This document shows, one piece after another, positions 51,014 through 60,200 of a DNA stretch of 64,000 nucleotides (the first letter of the stretch is position 1; the number at the start of each line of letters is the position of its first letter). This DNA comes from Hymenobacter mellowenesis (lineage in GTDB: Bacteria > Bacteroidota > Bacteroidia > Cytophagales > Hymenobacteraceae). Where the stretch lies: assembly GCF_030581005.1 (NCBI RefSeq), contig NZ_JAUQSX010000013.1, positions 1 to 64,000 of the forward strand. The letters are read 5' to 3'. The notes beneath the pieces are model-generated. The model made no database searches, was not told the DNA's origin, and saw only the letters and a list, made by a program, of their open reading frames with translations. The translations under genes were made by a program, and so were the position numbers.

Positions 51014-51427
51014 ATGTCCCAAGTAACCGAATTCAACGAGTACCGCCAGCGGATGAACGCCACCATCATGGCGGCCGACAACAAGGTCATCAAGCGGTTT
51101 TTCAACCTCGACACCAACACCTACGCGGCCGGCGCGCTCGACGTGAAAACCAAGGAAATGCTGGGTCTGGCCTGCTCCATGGTGTTGCGCTGCGACGACT
51201 GCATCAAGTACCACGTGGGCAAGTGCTTCGAGGAAAAGCTCACCGACGAGGAGATTTACGAGGTATTTGCCATTTCCAACATCATTGGCGGCAGCATCGT
51301 CATTCCGCACTTCCGCCGCGCGGTGGAGTACTGGGAAATCCTGAAATCGGAAGCCGGCAGCGGCGCCCACGACGGCGCGGCCCTGGCCGCCCACAAAGCC
51401 GAGCACGACGGCCAGCCCCACGCATGA
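51014..51427 (+). CDS. carboxymuconolactone decarboxylase/AhpD-like protein
   Basis: 137 aa, all helical. The AhpD-type active-site motif Cys-x2-Cys-x3-His is intact in CDDCIKYHVGKC. The rest (EIYEVFAISNIIGGSIVIPH) is typical of the carboxymuconolactone decarboxylase family. The CxxC form suggests a peroxidase or disulfide-exchange activity rather than decarboxylation. Its stop overlaps the start of the next gene (ATGA), so both are co-translated. Confidence 0.9.
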   Translation: MSQVTEFNEYRQRMNATIMAADNKVIKRFFNLDTNTYAAGALDVKTKEMLGLACSMVLRCDDCIKYHVGKCFEEKLTDEEIYEVFAISNIIGGSIVIPHFRRAVEYWEILKSEAGSGAHDGAALAAHKAEHDGQPHA

Positions 51428-51801
51428 GCGAGGACCTGAACCACGCCGCGCCGCATGAGGACGAAGCCGACTTCGATGCCCGTTGGGAAACCCTGATGCA
51501 GGAAATGGAGGAGCGTTTCGGCAAGCGGCCGGATTTGAACGCGCTGCTGCTACTCATCGGCATTCAGGAGCTGAACCAGGGCCTTACCACCTTCACCAAG
51601 GAGCAAAAGCAGGACCTAATGCACATCGCCACCTGCCGCCTCTTTAGTATCAGCGGGCACTACGAGCGCACGCACGTGGACGAGGACGGATGGCCGCACT
51701 TCAAGCTGCTGCGGCCGGTGCCTTTTGCTAATCTCAAAGAGCAGGAGCGCATGCTGAAATGGCACGTGCTGGAGTATTTCAACATCAATTACATGGAGTA
51801 G
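51424..51801 (+). CDS. conserved hypothetical protein coupled to AhpD-like gene
   Basis: 125 aa, mostly helical and acidic (EDEADFDARWETLMQEMEER), with no signal peptide. The phrases LLLIGIQELNQGLTTFTKEQ, HIATCRLFSISGHYE and MLKWHVLEYFNINYME suggest a conserved Bacteroidota protein, but I do not know a function. It begins inside the stop codon of the AhpD-like gene, implying the two act together. It ends before a terminator at 51857. Confidence 0.75.
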   Translation: MSEDLNHAAPHEDEADFDARWETLMQEMEERFGKRPDLNALLLLIGIQELNQGLTTFTKEQKQDLMHIATCRLFSISGHYERTHVDEDGWPHFKLLRPVPFANLKEQERMLKWHVLEYFNINYME

Positions 51802-51856
51802 CCGGAGTGGCGAAGCCGCCGTTGGCTACGCTGCTTATGGCCTCTAATGCCCGTTT

Positions 51857-51893
51857 GAAAAGCCGCTTCGCATCGTTTGCAGGGCGGCTTTTT
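51857..51893 (+). terminator. terminator after hypothetical gene
   Basis: Stem AAAAGCCGC/GCGGCTTTTT with a 15-base loop, 56 bases after the stop codon. Confidence 0.65.
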
Positions 51894-52069
51894 CATGCCC
51901 GGCTGGGCGATAAGCGCAAAATTAAAATCAAATTAATACCTCATTAAAAGCCGGTTAATTCGTATAGGCATCTGTAACAAAGCGGTGAGAATGGGCATTT
52001 ACCTGCTGAATTTTGTAGGCCCGTTTCTTGTGCGGCTACTTCTGCTGTTTCTTTTTTTACTGTTTATCA

Positions 52070-53083
52070 ATGGCTTCATACGCTAGTACTTTGCCGCCGC
52101 CCACGCCGTGGCAACGACTGACGCGGATGCTCGACACCGAGCGCAAAACGATTCGTCACATCATTTGGTACGCCGTGGTGGCGGGCGTCGTCAGCCTGTC
52201 GCTGCCGCTGGGCACGCAGGCGGTTTTTAATTTGGTTTCGACCGGGGCCGTGTTCGGCTCTACTTACCTGCTCATCGCCGTGGTGGTGGGTGGCGTGCTG
52301 CTGGCCAGCATCCTGCTAATCGGGCAGCTCACGATGGTGGAGGCTATCGAGCAGCGCATTTTTGCCAAGGCGGCCATTGAGTTTGCCTACCGCCTGCCGC
52401 GCATTAAGTCCGAAGCTTTGGAAGGCCAGAACCCCCGCGAGCTGGTGAACCGCTTCTTCGACGTGCTCACGGTGCAGAAGGGACTCACCAAGCTGCTGAT
52501 TGACCTGGTGTTCGCGGGTATGCAGATTCTGTTCGGGGTGCTGGTGCTGGCGTTTTACCACCCTATTTTCATCGCGCTGGGGCTGTTCACCATCATCGCC
52601 CTCGTGTTCATCTACGCCGTGAACTACCAGCGGGCGCTGCGCACCAGCATTGCCGAATCGGCCTACAAGTACGAGCTGGTGGACTGGCTGGAGCAGGTGG
52701 CCGACCGCCTGCCCGACATGCGCGTCGACCACACCCAAAGCGACGACGCCCTGACCCGCACCGACGAGCTGACCGCCAGCTACCTGCACGCCCGCAATGC
52801 CCACTTCCAGGTGCTGAAAACCTTTTACGGCTACGGCACGGCCCTGCGCACGCTGCTCACGGCCAGCCTGCTGATTGCGGGCACGCTGTTCGTGGTGTCG
52901 CGCCAGATGACGCTGGGCCAGTTTGTGGCCGCTGAGGTGCTTATTGTGCAAATCAGCGCGTCCATTGAGAAGCTAATGACGGGCGTGAGCACGATTTTCG
53001 ACATTCTGACCGGGGTGGAGAAAATGGCCGCCGTCACCGACCTGCCCCTCGACCCTCACCACGCCGCCATCAGTCATGCTTAA
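52070..53083 (+). CDS. type I exporter ABC membrane domain lacking an ATPase domain
   Basis: 337 aa. It has the six-helix exporter membrane domain: IIWYAVVAGVVSLSLPLG, YLLIAVVVGGVLLASILLIG, IDLVFAGMQILFGVLVLAFY, IFIALGLFTIIALVFIYAV and LRTLLTASLLIAGTLFVVS are the visible helices. The family coupling-helix stretch is EGQNPRELVNRFFDV. The chain ends just after the last coupling region (FDILTGVEKMAAVTDLPLD), where a nucleotide-binding domain normally follows. No Walker A, signature or Walker B motif exists here or elsewhere in the operon. The adaptor gene begins eight bases before its stop, so this is not a frameshift remnant. ATG 52070 is chosen over an upstream in-frame start. Confidence 0.85.
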   Translation: MASYASTLPPPTPWQRLTRMLDTERKTIRHIIWYAVVAGVVSLSLPLGTQAVFNLVSTGAVFGSTYLLIAVVVGGVLLASILLIGQLTMVEAIEQRIFAKAAIEFAYRLPRIKSEALEGQNPRELVNRFFDVLTVQKGLTKLLIDLVFAGMQILFGVLVLAFYHPIFIALGLFTIIALVFIYAVNYQRALRTSIAESAYKYELVDWLEQVADRLPDMRVDHTQSDDALTRTDELTASYLHARNAHFQVLKTFYGYGTALRTLLTASLLIAGTLFVVSRQMTLGQFVAAEVLIVQISASIEKLMTGVSTIFDILTGVEKMAAVTDLPLDPHHAAISHA

Positions 53084-54452
53084 CCTCTCGAACCAACACG
53101 TCGCCGAGGGGGTCTGGGAAAAAGTACCCCGCAAGTCTCGCCCCGAGTTGCTGCGCATCCAGGGCAGCCGGCGGCTGGGCCGCATCCTGCTGGTGGTGGG
53201 CATTCTGTTTGTGATTGCGCTGTTTCTGCCCTGGCGGCAGACCATTGCCGGCGCGGGCACGCTCACGGCCCTCACCCCGCAGGACCGCCCCCAGACGGTG
53301 CAAAACCAGATTGCTGGCCGCATCGAGCACTGGAACGTGCGTGAGGGCCAGCTCGTGCGCAAGGGCGACACGCTGCTGACCATCTCCGAAATCAAGGACG
53401 AATATTTCGACCCCAACCTGCCCGAGCGTCTGCGCGAGCAGCTGGCCGCCAAGGAAGCCAACGTGGACGCTTACGGCGCCAAAATAGCCGCCACCGACCA
53501 GCAGATTGCCGCCCTGAGCCTTACGCTGCAGGTGCAGCTGGAGTCGGCCCGCAACAAGGTGGAGCAGGCCACCAACTACCTCAACATCGACCGCGCCGAC
53601 CTGGTGGCGGCCCAGAACTTCTACGAAACCACCCGCGCCCGGCTGGCCCGCTACGAGGAAGGCTACAAAAACGGCCTTTTCTCGCTCACCGACATCGAAA
53701 CCCGCCGCCTCAAGCTGCAGGAAGATTTGGCCAAGGTAACGGCTGCCCGCAACAAAGTGGCCAGTAGCCAGCAAGCCTTGGCCAACGCCCGCATCGAGCT
53801 CAGCAACCTGCGCGCCAAGTACGCCCAGGACCTGGCCAAGGCCAATTCCGACCGTAGCACGGCTGTGTCGAGCCGCGCCAGCTCGAAAGGGGAGGTGGCT
53901 GCTACGCGCAACAAAATCAGCAACGTGGAGGTGCGCCGCGGCCTGTACGTGGTGCGCGCGCCCCAGACCGGCTACGTGGTGCGCGCGCTGAAAGCGGGTA
54001 TTGGTGAGACGATTAAGGAAGGCGAATCCATTGCCACGCTGCAGCCGGAGGCGCCGCTGCTGGCAGCCGAAATCTACGTGCGGGCCATGGACGTGCCGCT
54101 CATTCAGCGCGGGCGGCAGGTGCGGCTGCAGTTCGATGGCTGGCCGGCCATCCAGTTTTCGGGCTGGCCCTCGGCGGCGGTGGGCACGTTCGGCGGCTTC
54201 GTGTCGGTGATTGACGTAGTGAGCAGCAGCGGTGGCAAGTACCGCCTGCTGGTGCGCCCCGCCCAGCCCCAGGCCGGCGACAAGCCCTGGCCCCGGCAGC
54301 TCCGCCTGGGTTCGGGCGTGCAGGGCTGGGTCATTCTGGATTCGGTGCCAGTGTGGTACGAAATCTGGCGGCAGCTCAACGGTTTCCCGCCCACCCTGCA
54401 GGCCGAGCCCGACGTAACCCCGGTGAAGGGCGACACTGGCAAGGAGAAATAA
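53076..54452 (+). CDS. HlyD-family adaptor of type I-like secretion system
   Basis: 458 aa. One membrane helix is near residues 38-57 (ILLVVGILFVIALFLPW). A split lipoyl/barrel domain follows (AGRIEHWNVREGQLVRKGDT before; GLYVVRAPQTGYVVRALKAG after). Between them lies a long coiled-coil hairpin of about 200 residues. This is the HlyD layout for type I secretion, longer than the EmrA-like adaptor at 7956. It overlaps the ABC membrane-domain gene by eight bases and is followed by a TolC gene, giving channel, adaptor and membrane part but no motor. Confidence 0.92.
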   Translation: MLNLSNQHVAEGVWEKVPRKSRPELLRIQGSRRLGRILLVVGILFVIALFLPWRQTIAGAGTLTALTPQDRPQTVQNQIAGRIEHWNVREGQLVRKGDTLLTISEIKDEYFDPNLPERLREQLAAKEANVDAYGAKIAATDQQIAALSLTLQVQLESARNKVEQATNYLNIDRADLVAAQNFYETTRARLARYEEGYKNGLFSLTDIETRRLKLQEDLAKVTAARNKVASSQQALANARIELSNLRAKYAQDLAKANSDRSTAVSSRASSKGEVAATRNKISNVEVRRGLYVVRAPQTGYVVRALKAGIGETIKEGESIATLQPEAPLLAAEIYVRAMDVPLIQRGRQVRLQFDGWPAIQFSGWPSAAVGTFGGFVSVIDVVSSSGGKYRLLVRPAQPQAGDKPWPRQLRLGSGVQGWVILDSVPVWYEIWRQLNGFPPTLQAEPDVTPVKGDTGKEK

Positions 54453-54553
54453 GAACGAGTAGGGGCGGGGCTTGCCCCCGCCCGCCGTTGAACGTAATCG
54501 TCGAGATGGCGCGACTATCCGGGCGGGGGCAAGCCCTGCCCCTACGTCGTTCT
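54452..54553. repeat. family D palindrome, copy 2, inside operon
   Basis: The 26-base arms (GTAGGGGCGGGGCTTGCCCC...) have one mismatch. Tips are AGAACG at 54452-54457 and CGTTCT at 54548-54553. It lies between the adaptor stop and the tolC start, so it interrupts the transport operon. Confidence 0.9.
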
Positions 54554-54581
54554 GCATGACAAGCGAATTTTATAAATCAAG

Positions 54582-56138
54582 ATGTTATCCGTCATATCTA
54601 AATTTTTCTTTCAACTAAATCTTACCAGCCGCGGGCCGCTGCTGTGGCTGCTGTGGCTGCTATTTGCCATCCTCGCCCACCCGGCCCTGGCCCAGGACCC
54701 CAACCTGCCCGCCCGGCGCTCCGGCCTCGAGCGCGCCCCGCTGCAAACCACGCAGTTGGAAATCATTCGGCCCGGCGATACGGCCAAGGTGTTTTCGCTG
54801 CAAAACCTGGCCGATTTGGTGTTTGCCAACCACCCCATCGTGAAGCAGGCGGCCCTGCTCTCGGACGAGGCCCGCAGCCAGGTGCTACAGGCCCGCGGCG
54901 GCTTCGACCCCAAATTGGCCGCTGATTTTAACCGCAAGCAGTTTGGCGGCACCGACTACTACAACGTGTGGGAAAACGAGTTGAAAATCCCCATCTGGCT
55001 GGGCGGCATCGACCTGAAAGCCATTTACGACCGCAACGTGGGGACCTACGTGAACCCCGAACACCGCACGCCCGTGAACGGCCTGGCCGGCGTGGGTATT
55101 TCGGTGCCCATCGGCGCCGGGCTGCTGATTGACGCCCGCCGCAGCACCCTGCGCCAGGCCAAAGCCCTGCAAAACGCCGCCGAAGCCGACCGCGTGAAAC
55201 AGATAAACGAAGTGTGGCTGCAGGCCGCCAAGGACTACTGGAACTGGTACTACGCCTTCCAGCAGGCCGCCCTCATCCAGGAAGGCGTAGCGCTGGCCGA
55301 CCGCCGCTTCCAGGGCGCCGCCCGCCGCGCCCAGCTGGGCGACCAAGCCCCCATCGACTCGGTAGAAGCCCAAATCACGGTGCAGGACCGCCAGGTGCAG
55401 GCCGAGCAGCTGCGCGTAGACCTGCAAAACGCCCGCCTCATGCTCTCCAACCACCTCTGGAGCAAGGACGGCCGCCCCACCGAGCTGCCCACCTACGCCG
55501 CCCCGCAAACCCCAGCCCGCGACAGCGTGAGCCGCCAGGAGCTGCAGCGCCTCGTCGATTTTGCCGCCGCCCAGCACCCCACGCTCCAGAAGCTGAGCGC
55601 CAAGCTCCAGCAATTGAGCATCGAAGAACGGTACCGCCGCGAGATGCTCAAGCCCAAGCTCAACGTGAGCGGCGCGCTCATCAGCCAGGGCAATTTCTAC
55701 CGCTCCGAGGTGCCGGCCTACTACAATTTCGGGATGGACAATTATAAAGTGGGCGTCGATTTTGCCTTCCCACTGTTCCTGCGCGCCGAGCGGGGTAAGC
55801 TCCAATACGCCCGCATTCAGGTGCAGGAAACCACCCTGGAGCGCCAGCAAAGCCAGCGCACCATCGTCACGCAGGTGAATGCCGTGTACAACTCCCTGCA
55901 AGCCTACGAGCGCCAGCTCGCCTTGCAGGCCCAAACCATTGCCAACCAGCGGCGCCTGCTGCAAGCCGAGCTGCAGAAATTCGAGCTGGGCGAAAGCACC
56001 ATCTTCCTTATCAACGCTCGCGAAACCAAGCTCATCGACCTGCGCATCAAGCAGGAAAGCCTGCGCGCCAGCTACGAGAAGTCACGCGCCGAGCTGTACT
56101 ACTACGCCGGCACGCAGGCTGTGGCGGTGACGCGTTAG
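54582..56138 (+). CDS. TolC-family outer-membrane channel
   Basis: 518 aa. A signal peptide with a hydrophobic core (LLWLLWLLFAILAHPALAQ) precedes two OEP repeats (DEARSQVLQARGGFDPKLAA in the first, LLQAELQKFELGESTIFLIN in the second). It is longer than the channel at 5917 by a divergent N-terminal stretch. It completes the channel-adaptor-membrane-domain set begun at 52070. The ending YYYAGTQAVAVTR lies after the last helix. Confidence 0.9.
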   Translation: MLSVISKFFFQLNLTSRGPLLWLLWLLFAILAHPALAQDPNLPARRSGLERAPLQTTQLEIIRPGDTAKVFSLQNLADLVFANHPIVKQAALLSDEARSQVLQARGGFDPKLAADFNRKQFGGTDYYNVWENELKIPIWLGGIDLKAIYDRNVGTYVNPEHRTPVNGLAGVGISVPIGAGLLIDARRSTLRQAKALQNAAEADRVKQINEVWLQAAKDYWNWYYAFQQAALIQEGVALADRRFQGAARRAQLGDQAPIDSVEAQITVQDRQVQAEQLRVDLQNARLMLSNHLWSKDGRPTELPTYAAPQTPARDSVSRQELQRLVDFAAAQHPTLQKLSAKLQQLSIEERYRREMLKPKLNVSGALISQGNFYRSEVPAYYNFGMDNYKVGVDFAFPLFLRAERGKLQYARIQVQETTLERQQSQRTIVTQVNAVYNSLQAYERQLALQAQTIANQRRLLQAELQKFELGESTIFLINARETKLIDLRIKQESLRASYEKSRAELYYYAGTQAVAVTR

Positions 56139-56158
56139 GGGAGGAAGAGGAATAATTC

Positions 56159-56270
56159 AGCACGTCATGCAGAGCGCAGCGAAGCATCTCGCGTGTGTTA
56201 GTAATCCTTTCCTTGCGATTGAATTGCTACCACACGCGAGATGCTTCGGCTGCCCTCAGCATGACGTGCT
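56159..56270. repeat. family A intergenic palindrome, copy 7
   Basis: Arms AGCACGTCATGCAGAGCGCAG... and the inverted copy ending CATGACGTGCT, with CACACGCGAGATG as inner arm, as in copy 4. It lies between the tolC and exonuclease genes. Confidence 0.85.
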
Positions 56271-56296
56271 GTTTTCTGGCCGGTTAATTTCGCAGC

Positions 56297-57067
56297 ATGA
56301 AAATCGTTTCTTACAACGTCAACGGCCTGCGTTCGGCCGTGAGCAAGGGCCTGCTGGACTGGGTGGCCGAAGCCGCGCCCGACGTACTTTGCCTCCAAGA
56401 AATCAAAGCCAGCCGCGAGGCCATGGACGTGTCGGGCTTCGAAAAGTTGGGCTACCAGGCCTACCTGCACCCGGCCCAGAAACCGGGCTACAGCGGCGTC
56501 GCCACCTTCACGAAAACGACGCCAAAGGCCGTTGTTCACGGCTGCGGCCAGAGCTGCTACGATGACGAAGGCCGGGTGCTGCGGCTAGATTTTGAAGATT
56601 TTTCGGTACTGAACACCTACATGCCCTCGGGCACGAGCGGGCCGGAGCGGCAGGCGTTCAAAGTTGAATGGCTGCACTTTTTTCGGGATTATGTGGCGAA
56701 ACTGCGGGCCGATGGCAGCACGCCGCCGCTGCTCATTGGCGGCGATTTCAATTGCTGCCAGACGGCCATCGACCTGCACAACCCCAAGGCCAACCAGAAC
56801 AGCCCCGGCTACACGCCCGAAGAGCGGCAGTGGTTTCAGGACTTCCTGAATGATGGCTTGGTTGATACTTTCCGCCACCACCACGGTGAGGCCACCGGCC
56901 ACTACTCCTGGTGGAGCTACCGCGCCGGCTCGCGCGGCCGCAACGTGGGCTGGCGTCTCGACCACTGGCTGGCCGACGCCGCCCTGCAACCACGGCTCAC
57001 GGGTGCGGGTCTGTTGCCCGACGTGGTACACTCTGACCATTGCCCGGCCTGGGTGTCGATAGGGTAG
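56297..57067 (+). CDS. xth: exodeoxyribonuclease III
   Basis: 256 aa, the normal length. Family motifs are MKIVSYNVNGLRSAVSKGLL at the start, LCLQEIKASREAM, GYSGVATFT, the catalytic LLIGGDFNCCQTAIDL, WSYRAGSRGRNVGWRLDHWL and the final HSDHCPAWVSI. The metal-binding Glu (QEIK), Asp-Asn (GDFN) and Asp-His (SDHCP) are intact. It cleaves abasic sites and degrades DNA from 3' ends in base-excision repair. Confidence 0.97.
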   Translation: MKIVSYNVNGLRSAVSKGLLDWVAEAAPDVLCLQEIKASREAMDVSGFEKLGYQAYLHPAQKPGYSGVATFTKTTPKAVVHGCGQSCYDDEGRVLRLDFEDFSVLNTYMPSGTSGPERQAFKVEWLHFFRDYVAKLRADGSTPPLLIGGDFNCCQTAIDLHNPKANQNSPGYTPEERQWFQDFLNDGLVDTFRHHHGEATGHYSWWSYRAGSRGRNVGWRLDHWLADAALQPRLTGAGLLPDVVHSDHCPAWVSIG

Positions 57068-57078
57068 GAGAGTGTACG

Positions 57079-57185
57079 TCTGTCATCCTGAGCGCAGCGA
57101 AGGACCTTATCAAGTTAGAACGATTGGCAGTAATTCAACTGCTACGACCGTGATAAGGTCCTTCGCTACGCTCAGGATGACAGAC
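57079..57185. repeat. family A intergenic palindrome, copy 8
   Basis: A variant with GTCATCCTGAGCGCAGCGAAGGACCTTATCA arms (one mismatch in 31) and a loop of about 43 bases, downstream of xth. Confidence 0.88.
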
Positions 57186-57253
57186 GCTCTCCGCTTTGAT
57201 TCTGAACCAAGCACCCCGCCGCTGATGTATCTTTCCCGACTAAGAACTGATTT

Positions 57254-60200
57254 ATGGCGGTGATAATAGAGCAAGGCGCAACGGCCGCCGAGTACCCCGC
57301 GCTAACGCGGGTGCGGACGGAGCTGGAGGCCTTCAAGCGCAAATTTTACCTCAACCTGCTGGTGCGGGGCGGGCTGGTAGCCGGCGGCCTGCTGCTGAGC
57401 TTTTTCGTGGTATTCAACGGCCTCGAATACTTCCTCTACCTGCCCACGGCGGTGCGGGCCGGGCTGTTGTTTGGGTTCATTGGCCTCACCATCTACAGCT
57501 TCGCGCGCTGGATTTGGACGCCGCTGGCGGCCCTCACCAACCTGCGCCGGCTGCTGAGCGACGAGCAGGCCGCCCGCCGGGTAGGGGAGCTTTTCCCCGA
57601 AGTGCAGGACCGCCTGCTGAACGCCCTGCAGTTGCAGGGCCAGGCCCGCGATAACGCCCTCATCGCCGCCAGCCTGGAGCAGCGTGCCGCCCAGATGGGC
57701 GACATTTCCTTCGCCAAGGGCATCGACATTCAGCAGCAGAGCCGGCCACTGTGGAAGTACGCGGCCATTCCGGCGTCCGTGCTGCTGCTACTGCTGGCAT
57801 TTTATCCCAGCTTTCTGGTGCAGGGCACCGAGCGCATCTGGCACTACAAGCGGGCATATTCGCCGCCGGCGCCGTTTCAATTTCTGATTAAGAACCCCAA
57901 GCTGACGGCTTTTAAGGGCGAAGATTTTACGCTGGACGTGGGCGTGGCGGGCCAGGCTCTGCCGGCCGATGTCAGCATTGCCTTCGACGAAGGCGAGCGC
58001 AAGCTGAGCAAGGTGGCGGGCCAGGGCGACCAGTTCCGTTACACCTTCGAGCAGCCGCAGGGCGACGTGACGTTTCAGCTAAAGGGTGCCGGCTTTGCCT
58101 CGCCCGAATACCAGCTCACGGTGCTGGAACGGCCCAATCTGCGCGATTTCAAGGTTAACATCACCTACCCGGCCTACACCGGCAAGGCGGCCGAAACCAT
58201 TGAGAACGGCGGCAACCTGACGGTGCCCGAGGGCAGCACGGTGCGCTGGGAATTCGCCACGGCCGCCACCGATGAGTTGGCCCTTGTATTCCAGAACCCC
58301 GACGAAACCCTGGCCGCCACCGGCGACGACGGCACCTTCGTGGCTGAGCGGCGCATTATGCGCTCGCAGCCCTACCTGCTGCGCCTGAAAAACCCGGCCA
58401 GCCTCAACCGCGACCCCATTTCCTACCAGCTCACGGCCGTGCCCGACTTGGCCCCCACGCTCACGCTGGAAGCCTTTGCTGATACCGTGACGCGGCGCTA
58501 CCTGGCCCTGGGCGGCACCGTGCGCGACGACTATGGCCTGACCCGCCTAAGCCTGCACTACGCCCTGCGCCGCGCCGGCCAAGGGCCTAATGCCGCGCCC
58601 GTCCGCCAGGGCAGCACTGCGCTAGGCCTTCCCCGCGAAAGCTCCGGCACCTACGCTTACACCTGGAACCTGAACCCGCTAAACCTGCAGCCCGGCGACC
58701 GCCTCGAATACTACGTGGAGGCCTGGGACAACGACGGCGTACACGGCCCCAAGGCCACCCGCACCCGCCCAGCCGAGTTCCGCCTGCCCAGCCGGCGCGA
58801 GCTGAAACAGGAAATGCAGGCCCAGGCCCAATCGGTGGCCAGCCAGATGAGCCAGGCCGCCAAGCAAAGCGAGAAGCTGGAGCGCGAGCTGGCCAAAACC
58901 CAGGACAAGCTCAAAACCAAGCGCGACCTGAGCTTCCAGGACCGCAAGCAGCTGGAAAACATGCTGGACCAAAAGAACCAGCTGAACCAGCAGATGGAGC
59001 AGATGCAGAAGATGTTCGAGCAGCTGCAGCAGAAGCAGGACCAGGCCAACCCCAAAAGTGAGGAGCTGGCCAAGAAAGCCGAGGAGCTGAAAAAGCTCAT
59101 GGATAACCTCCTCGACCCCGAAACCAAGAAGCTCTACGACAAGCTGAAAAAGCTGCTGGAAGAGCAGAAGCAGCCCGATGCCGAGATGCAAAAGCTCCTC
59201 CAGCAGCTCGAAAACAAGGAAAACACCCTGCAAAAAGAGCTGGACCGCGCCCTCGAAATGTTCAAGCAGATGCAGCTGGAGCAGAAGGCCGAGGAAACCG
59301 CCAACAAGCTGGAAGAGCTGGCCAAAGACGAGGAAAAGCTGGCCGAAAAAACCGCCCAGAACGACAAGGAAAACCCCGACAACAAGCTCTCGAACCAGGA
59401 GCAGAAGGCCAAGCAGGAGCAGCTGAAGCAGGAGCAGGCCGAGAACCAGAAGGAATTCGAAGACCTGAAAAAGGACCTGCAGGACCTCAAGCAGATGGAT
59501 AAGGAGCTCGACAACCAGAACGGCATGGACGAGCAGAAACCCGAGCAGGAGCAGACCGACCAGGACATGCAGGAAAGCCAGCAGAGCCTTAGTAAAAACC
59601 AGAACTCCAAGGCCGCCGCCAAGCAGAAAAGCGCCGCCCAGCGCATGAAAAAGATGGCGCAGAAAATGCGCGACCAGATGAGCGAGGAGGAAAGCGACCA
59701 GGCCCAGCAAAACATCGACGACCTGCGCGACATCCTCGAAAACCTACTGACCCTTAGCTTCGACCAGGAAAACCTGATGAAGGATTTCCGCAAAGTGGAC
59801 CAGAGTGACCCGCGCTTCGTGCAGTTGGGTCAGACGCAGCGCAAGCTGCGCGACGACGCCAAAATCATCCAGGATTCGCTCTACGCCTTGGCTAAGAAGG
59901 AGCCCAAGATTCAGAGCTTCGTGACGCGCGAAGTGGGCGAGATGAACGGCCGCATGGACGAGTCGCTCACCCACATTCAGCAGCGCGACCTGGGCCGCGC
60001 TACCGCCACCGAGCAGCAGGCCATGACCAGCATGAACAACCTCGCCCTGATGCTGCAAAACTCTTTGCAGCAGATGCAGCAGGAGCAGCAGGCCGGCAAA
60101 GGCCAGCCCCAGCCCGGCGACGGCAAGCCCGGCAAGGGCAAGAAAAAAGGCAAAGGCCAGGGCCAAGGGCAGGGCAGCAAGCCGGGCCCCGGCAGCATGG

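Noticed and set aside
7304..57185. Family A copies as a CRISPR array or tandem repeats
   Set aside because: They are scattered singly between genes, are palindromic with variable loops, and no cas gene is present.
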